Source: Knoxdaviesia capensis (Eukaryota > Ascomycota > Sordariomycetes > Microascales > Gondwanamycetaceae). Taken from it: DNA of 64,000 bases. Below, one piece after another: positions 58,445 through 64,000 of this stretch (the first letter of the stretch is position 1; each line of letters begins with the position of its first letter). The stretch spans positions 2,413,565 to 2,477,564 of the forward strand of contig LNGK01000006.1 of NCBI GenBank assembly GCA_001510575.1, given 5' to 3'. The notes beneath the pieces were generated by a model. It saw only the letters and a list, made by a program, of their open reading frames with translations, made no database searches and was not told the DNA's origin. Position numbers and translations under genes: made by a program.

Positions 58445-59424
58445 TTGATGCTGCTATCTTACCAGGTAGTCGGTCACGAGCCGGGAGGCTTTATGTACGA
58501 TCTTTGTGTGTGCCACGAATATGGCATGGGGAGAAGGAGGGGACATGTACTTGTATTATGAATCACCGCTTTGGAGAGATGATGTATGGATATTTCGGTG
58601 CTATATGCTGCGTGGACTCACCAGCAGTCCATTTGTATAATATAATTTCAGGGGGAGCCGTCATCGAACTCCTCTTAACCGCCAGACGAATCAAGACGCC
58701 ATGTTCCACAAGTCTTCACCAAAGATACGGAACGAAATACATTCCTAAACCAATCAATTACTATCTCAGGGATACAAACCTTCTGTATATTCGACATCTG
58801 CAGTATGTTCTAAGATCAACTGGAAAGCATATTAACATAACACTCACCTCACTTTTCCAGATTTGAAAAAAAAAAAAAAAAGGACACTCTTTTCTATTTT
58901 CCACCATACCACTCCGAAATCAAACTAGATGCACCATAAAAGCAAAAGTCTGGGGAACGGGAAACGGTACAGTAAAAGATATCATGAACGACACCGAAAG
59001 CAAAGATCCCTGAGGGGGGTAAGGGGGGAAAGGACGAGTCCAAAAGCACACCTTTAGAAAACAGAGAAGAAGAGGATAAAAACGGAAAAGCAATGAAAAG
59101 GACCAATCCAGGCAAAAAATGATAAAAACTCCGTGGCTCCCCCCTCATCGCAAGTCTTGAAAGAAAAGAAGAAAAAAGGAGTAAAAGATACGGAATCTTG
59201 CATCTATCCGAGCTGCAAGAATTCCGTCAACTAATGGCAGCCTTTCTTTCCTTGTAACCTTTTTTTAAAAAGCACTGTCTGCAAAGCTGTCATACATCTC
59301 CGGGAAATTTTTTTGGTATTTTTTTTTAATCTGGGGTATGGTTTAGTAGAACTCTTGCGGCACAGTTGGGTGCTCGCCTGTGATGTGAAAAAGAAGCCGA
59401 GCCAAAAGGATCTGGCAGCGGAAG
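58445..59424. other. Convergent 3' region (PET117 / RPB2)
   Basis: A 980-bp non-coding spacer between two stop codons. It has a 16-base A tract at 58866-58881 and otherwise A-rich sequence; no gene is supported. Confidence 0.5.
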
Positions 59425-62400
59425 TTAGCGAATAGCGGCTCCCGAGCGATCAGTAAACATTCTGGCCGCAATGTTCATGGACTGAAGCTCCTGGAACAGA
59501 AGCTTTGCCGCGTAGGGAATGTGAATCTGGGCAATCTTGGTCTTGTTTTTGCAAGGGCGGCACTCAAACGACTGCTTGGAGAGGTTGCTATACGAGGGAG
59601 AAGAGAGAAGAGAGCAGTCAGTATACATTAGATCTCAAAGTTCACAGCTGCAGCAACTAGAGGGTCAAAAACTTACGCAATGGGCGTCATTAAGCCGCAG
59701 ATCTCGCAGATATGGACACGGAAAGCGTCGGACACTTCAAACAGACGCTCCTTCAGGAACGACGCCGCACCGTGAGCAATCATGCAATCACGCTCCATTT
59801 CTCCGAATCGGAGACCACCGTCACGCGCACGACCCTCCACCGGCTGGCGCGTCATGATCTGCACCGGACCACGGGCACGGGCGTGGATCTTGTCGTCCAC
59901 CATGTGGCGGAGACGCTGGTAGTAGGTCGGGCCGAAGAAAGCCTGCGCGCGCAGCTTCTTGCCCGTGTGGCCGTGGTAGAGAATCTCGAAGCCACGCGAC
60001 TGGTATCCATGCTGGCTCAGCAGGTTCGACACGGAGTCGACCGTCACCTCGGTGAACGGGGTCGCATCTCCTTCCATGCCCTTCAGGGTCGACACCTTAC
60101 TGAGAAGGCACTCGATCAAATGCGCAATGGTCATACGAGAGGGAATGGCGTGAGGATTAATAATGATATCAGGCGTAATTCCCTCTCGTGTGAATGGCAT
60201 GTCTTCTTGGCGGTACGTGACACCAATCGTACCTTTCTGTCCGTGGCGGGACGCGAACTTGTCTCCAATCTGCGGCACCTTGGTGGTTCGAACGCGGACC
60301 TTCACGTAGCGCATGCCATCCTGGTTCGTGGTCATGATCACCGAATCGATAATACCGTTTTCTGTGCTTCGTAGTGGCGTCGATGCGTCGCGCTGAGTGT
60401 GCTGAGTGGTGCGCTGGCCGAGCTCCTGGGCATCGGCGCTGAGGGGCGACGTCTTGCCGATGATAATGTCCTCTCCGGAAACACGCACACCGGGTGCAAC
60501 GATTCCGTCGTCATCTAGCTTGTCGTACGTGCCGTGCTTGAGACGCAGCGTCTCGCTGCGGAAAGGCTTCTCAAACCGCTCAACGAGATTAATGCCAACA
60601 CGCTTCTCGCAGTCTGTGTACGAGCGGAAGAACAGGCTGCGGAACAGGCCACGATCGATACTGCTTTGGTTCATAATCACCGAATCTTCCTGGTTGTAGC
60701 CCGAGTAGCATAGAATAGCCACAATGGCGTTTTGACCAGCAGGAAGCTCTCGGAACTTCAGGAACTCCATCGACCGCGTGGTCGCCAGCGGCTTTTGCGG
60801 GTAGTAGAGAATATTGGCCATCGTATCCATACGCCGCGAGTAGTTGGTAAGGAAGAAGCCCATGGCTTGCTTACCCATAGCCGACTGGTATGTGTTACGG
60901 GGAGACTAAACGAAGGAGACAAATTAAAGTCGTTAGTAACATGGTCAAAAGATGACGTTGGAAAGGACTGGGGGAAATCTTGTTCTTACCTGATTATGAT
61001 CAGGGAAAGGAATGATGCTAGCACAAATTCCCAAGATCATACTCGGATGAATCTCGCAATGAGTGTACATGTGAGTAGTGGGGTTGAGGCGGGTCCGAAG
61101 ACGCTTGTTCAGATCATCCGGGTTATCTTCCGGAATCTCAATGCCGGCCTTACTCATCCGGTACAGATCCAAATCCTCGGGGGTCATGCAGATCATGGTG
61201 GTTTCTTCTTCCTCGGCATCCAAATATTCAATGGCTCCTTGTTGCACAAGGTAGTCCCAGCCATAGACACGTTCGGCAAGCGGCACCTCACTCTCTGAGC
61301 GCACGTTGTTGATGACTTCTTTGGTGAGTGCCAGTTGGCCCTTTCCGCTGCCGGTCAGCGGGTTGTCCTCCTGCTGCACAACCAGAACGGGGCGCATGAC
61401 ACGGCCCGCATCGGAAAACACCTTGAATTCACGGTCTCTGATGTCGCGGATCAGGGAGACTTCGTTAGGCAAATAAGCTCGGCGTCTGGTCTCCATCATC
61501 TCGCGCACAAGGTGCTTCGGATCCTGGTGGATGCCAACCCACACACCATTGACAAACACCTTGGTGGCGTTGGGATAGCGAAGTGGCTCGTACTCCTCAA
61601 TGACCTCCATTCCACGATTGACCATGAACTCAATCACGGGATCGGAGGGAGTTCCAACACTAACGAAGCACATAAGCGAGAGATTCTTGACCAGACCACA
61701 GGCCTGGCCTTCAGGGGTTTCGGCAGGGCACACCAGTCCCCAGTGGGTGTTGTGAAGCTGGCGGGGCTTCGCGATCTTGCCGTCACGGCCGATGGGCGTG
61801 TTGGTACGGCGCAAATGGGAAAGCGTAGAGGCGAACGTGTAGCGGTTCAGCACCTGAGACACACCAGCGGTCGAGTTCATCGCTTTCTTCTGATCTCCCC
61901 AGTTACCGGTGGCAAGAGAGTACTTCAAGCCATTGGACAGAGATCCAGGCTTGATGCCATTCACCATCAGGAACCGGCGATTCTGCTGGATGCACATACG
62001 CATGTATGCAGAAAGCTCGTTGTTAATGCGGCGAATAATGTTTCGGAACAGTTTTGCCAGGAGAGGACCAGCGAGATCCAGACGCTTCTTGCCGAAATGA
62101 TCTCTGTCGTCAGTGTCGCGGCGGCCGAGGGCGCATTGAAGCAACTTGTGAACCATGTAGCCGAGAAAGAAGGCCTTGCGCGTTTCGCTACCCTCTTTCT
62201 GGGAGATGTGCGGGAGGGTTTCCTTCTGGAGGAGATCCTTCGCAGCACGGATACGCTTCTCGCGTGTAAGGCCGTAACTCTGGCCACGCTTTCCGATGTA
62301 GTCCAGAGCAACTTCTCGATCTTGGATGACAAAAGCCTCCTCAATGCACGGGCGGAGCATTTCCAGCATTTGACTGTCATTGCGGTCATAGCAAACGTGA

Positions 62401-63380
62401 TTGAGAATATCTTCGTCACTAACAACACCAAGAGCTCGGAAGACAATGGCAATCGGAAGATCCGACTTGACAAAAGGCAAGGTGGAGCGAATGGTGCTGC
62501 CAAAGCCACCAGCCTTCGACTGCTGGGTCTTTGTATAGAGACGCAGGGCCAGCTGTGAGATCAGGCGAGAGCCCTTCTCGAGCGCGCTGCGAATCTCAGC
62601 GGTGTAGCTGTAAGGGCTTGGCTGGGCCTTTTTGAAAACCTGGACAATGTTGGCAGCAGAACGCTCCTGCGCGATCAAGACCTTCTCGGAGCCGTTGATG
62701 ATGAAGTAGCCACCTTGATCGTAGGGGCACTCGTTGAGCAAGAATAGTCCATCGTCATTCTCTCGGTTGAGATGGCAAATCTTGGATTTAACCATGACAG
62801 GCAATCTGCCCACAAACACAACATCCTTCATATCGTCGGACTTGGTCTCGTTGGCCGGATCGGGCTCGAGTTCTTCCTCCTCCCATTCGATCCGGGTCGG
62901 CTGCTCGCCAGTGCGATTGTACTCCTCCTGCTGCTCATCCGTGAGCTCGTCCAGAGGGATGGGGATGTCGAGCGCAAGACGAGCCTTGCTGGTGATTTTC
63001 AAGTACATGGGACTAGAATATGTGAGATTCCGATCGCGGCATTCGTACGGAAGAAGAGTTGATTCCTTTCCATCTTGTTCGGTGATGGAGGGTCTCGAGA
63101 CCATGACATTTCCAAAGTCAACGTCGTAGCGGCGCAGGGCATACTTGGCGCCTTCATCATCGGCAGGTTTCTGCTGGTCGATGGTGATGTGAGAATGTTC
63201 GTTGACGAGATCCTGAACGGTGGTGGTCGTGAACTCGTCGAATGAGTCAACCTGCTGCGAGGCGAGACCCTTGGTTTCGAAGAATGTGGAGATCACGCTC
63301 CAGCAGTCTTCGGGGGTGATACCCTCGTCGCCCTCGACTACATAATCATCGTAATCGTAGCCTTCGTCGTAGTCGGCCAT
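59425..63380 (-). CDS. RPB2: RNA polymerase II second-largest subunit
   Basis: Forms half of the Pol II active centre and carries the wall, protrusion and hybrid-binding regions. Exons on the minus strand are 60990-63380, 59677-60905 and 59425-59587, total 1260 residues (yeast 1224). The acidic start ([12 protein letters not shown]) leads to [16 protein letters not shown]. Recognisable blocks include [19 protein letters not shown], the fork region [19 protein letters not shown] sequence (here [17 protein letters not shown]), [33 protein letters not shown] across intron 1, and [11 protein letters not shown]. The C-terminal zinc site combines CEICG in exon 2 with CRPC in exon 3, so intron 2 splits it. 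Pol II identity rests on the N-terminus and the [14 protein letters not shown] block. Used widely as a fungal phylogenetic marker. Confidence 0.96.
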
Positions 63381-64000
63381 GGTGGTGATCGAGATTGTGA
63401 ACTTTGGGCTAGATCAAATCGGTCTAGAAGGAATGTCGGTTGAGGAATGAGGTGCACAGGCCAGGCGATGAGCGAAGAGGCTGTGCGCGTGTGTTGTTTG
63501 GGAGAAGAAACTGTTGTTTGACAGCAGAGAAATCTTGCAAGTCAGTATGTTGCAGGAGAGAATCCAAACACGCACTGTGAAGAGCAGTGCGCAGCGGATG
63601 TCAACAAGGAATGAAGGGTCAGTATTACAGGGAGATATGGAAGAGAATAGAGATTCCCAGTGTGATAATCCTTGGGACAGAAAAGAAGTCGAAGGTGAAG
63701 GCCAGCCAGGCTTGTCGAGCTCCAGGCTGGGGAGAATCGAACAAGACGCTGGATTTGCCAAGAGGAACGAGAACGGACGATGCGCAGAATAGCAAGCGAA
63801 TGCGCGGTGTTCGATACGATGAGAATGAAAAAGGAGAGTGAAAGTGTGTAAGGAGAAAAAGAATGCAGATATCCTGATGGGGGTTCCAAGATCAGGATAA
63901 CAGAGAACGAGGTATGTTGGTGGAAGGATTGAATTTGGCATCAAAAAAAGATTCAAGACGCGATGCAGGGGGTTAAGGTGCCGAAATTCAAAAAAGCCTG
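63381..64000. other. Upstream region of RPB2
   Basis: Presumed 5' UTR and promoter of RPB2, running leftward. The overlapping frames (for example 63414-63956) have low-complexity composition and are not supported as genes. Confidence 0.5.

Noticed and set aside
644..63380. RPC1 and RPB2 in the same window as a polymerase gene cluster
   Set aside because: They are about 54 kb apart, belong to different polymerases and have unrelated genes between them; coincidence is the simpler reading.

Overview
The window is nuclear DNA from a filamentous ascomycete (Pezizomycotina). The evidence is compact genes with short GT-AG introns, wood-decay oxidoreductases typical of such fungi, and a retrotransposon block ruined by C-to-T changes in CpA context, the signature of repeat-induced point mutation (RIP). 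The species cannot be named from the sequence. Two RNA polymerase genes lie at the ends: the Pol III largest subunit on the left and the Pol II second-largest subunit on the right.

Left part (1-19 kb): RPC1 (644-5355, +), an SRAP/HMCES-type DNA-protein crosslink protein (5991-7218, +), then a divergent pair of secreted redox enzymes. These are a cellobiose dehydrogenase (CDH, 7394-10975, -) and an AA9 lytic polysaccharide monooxygenase (LPMO, 15650-16537, +), with a 4.7 kb non-coding stretch between their starts. CDH is the known electron donor of AA9 enzymes, so the pair is a plausible cellulose-oxidising unit. This CDH has an unusually long linker between its two domains and an acidic Glu/Pro tail.

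Middle part (19-34 kb): a 1032-residue C2H2-type zinc-finger protein (19374-22472) and a 2091-residue low-complexity protein with an MIT domain (26304-33798), separated by a 3.8 kb non-coding stretch rich in simple repeats.

Transposon block (34280-49749): a Ty1/copia element with 194-bp LTRs and a TCAAG target duplication. It is split by a nested Ty3/gypsy element (36981-46800) with 281-bp LTRs and an ACTTTA duplication. Both are coded on the minus strand and no intact gene survives. The gypsy copy carries an unidentified extra reading frame after its integrase. The block sits in what was a gap of about 0.8 kb between the MIT gene and GUF1.

Right part (50-64 kb): dense housekeeping genes. 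They are GUF1 (mitochondrial EF4/LepA GTPase), a histidine-phosphatase (phosphoglycerate mutase family) protein, a CTNNBL1-type armadillo protein, V-ATPase subunit G (VMA10), PET117 (cytochrome oxidase assembly) and RPB2. Exon structures below were worked out by hand from splice signals, reading phase and family similarity. No tRNA, rRNA or CRISPR array was found.
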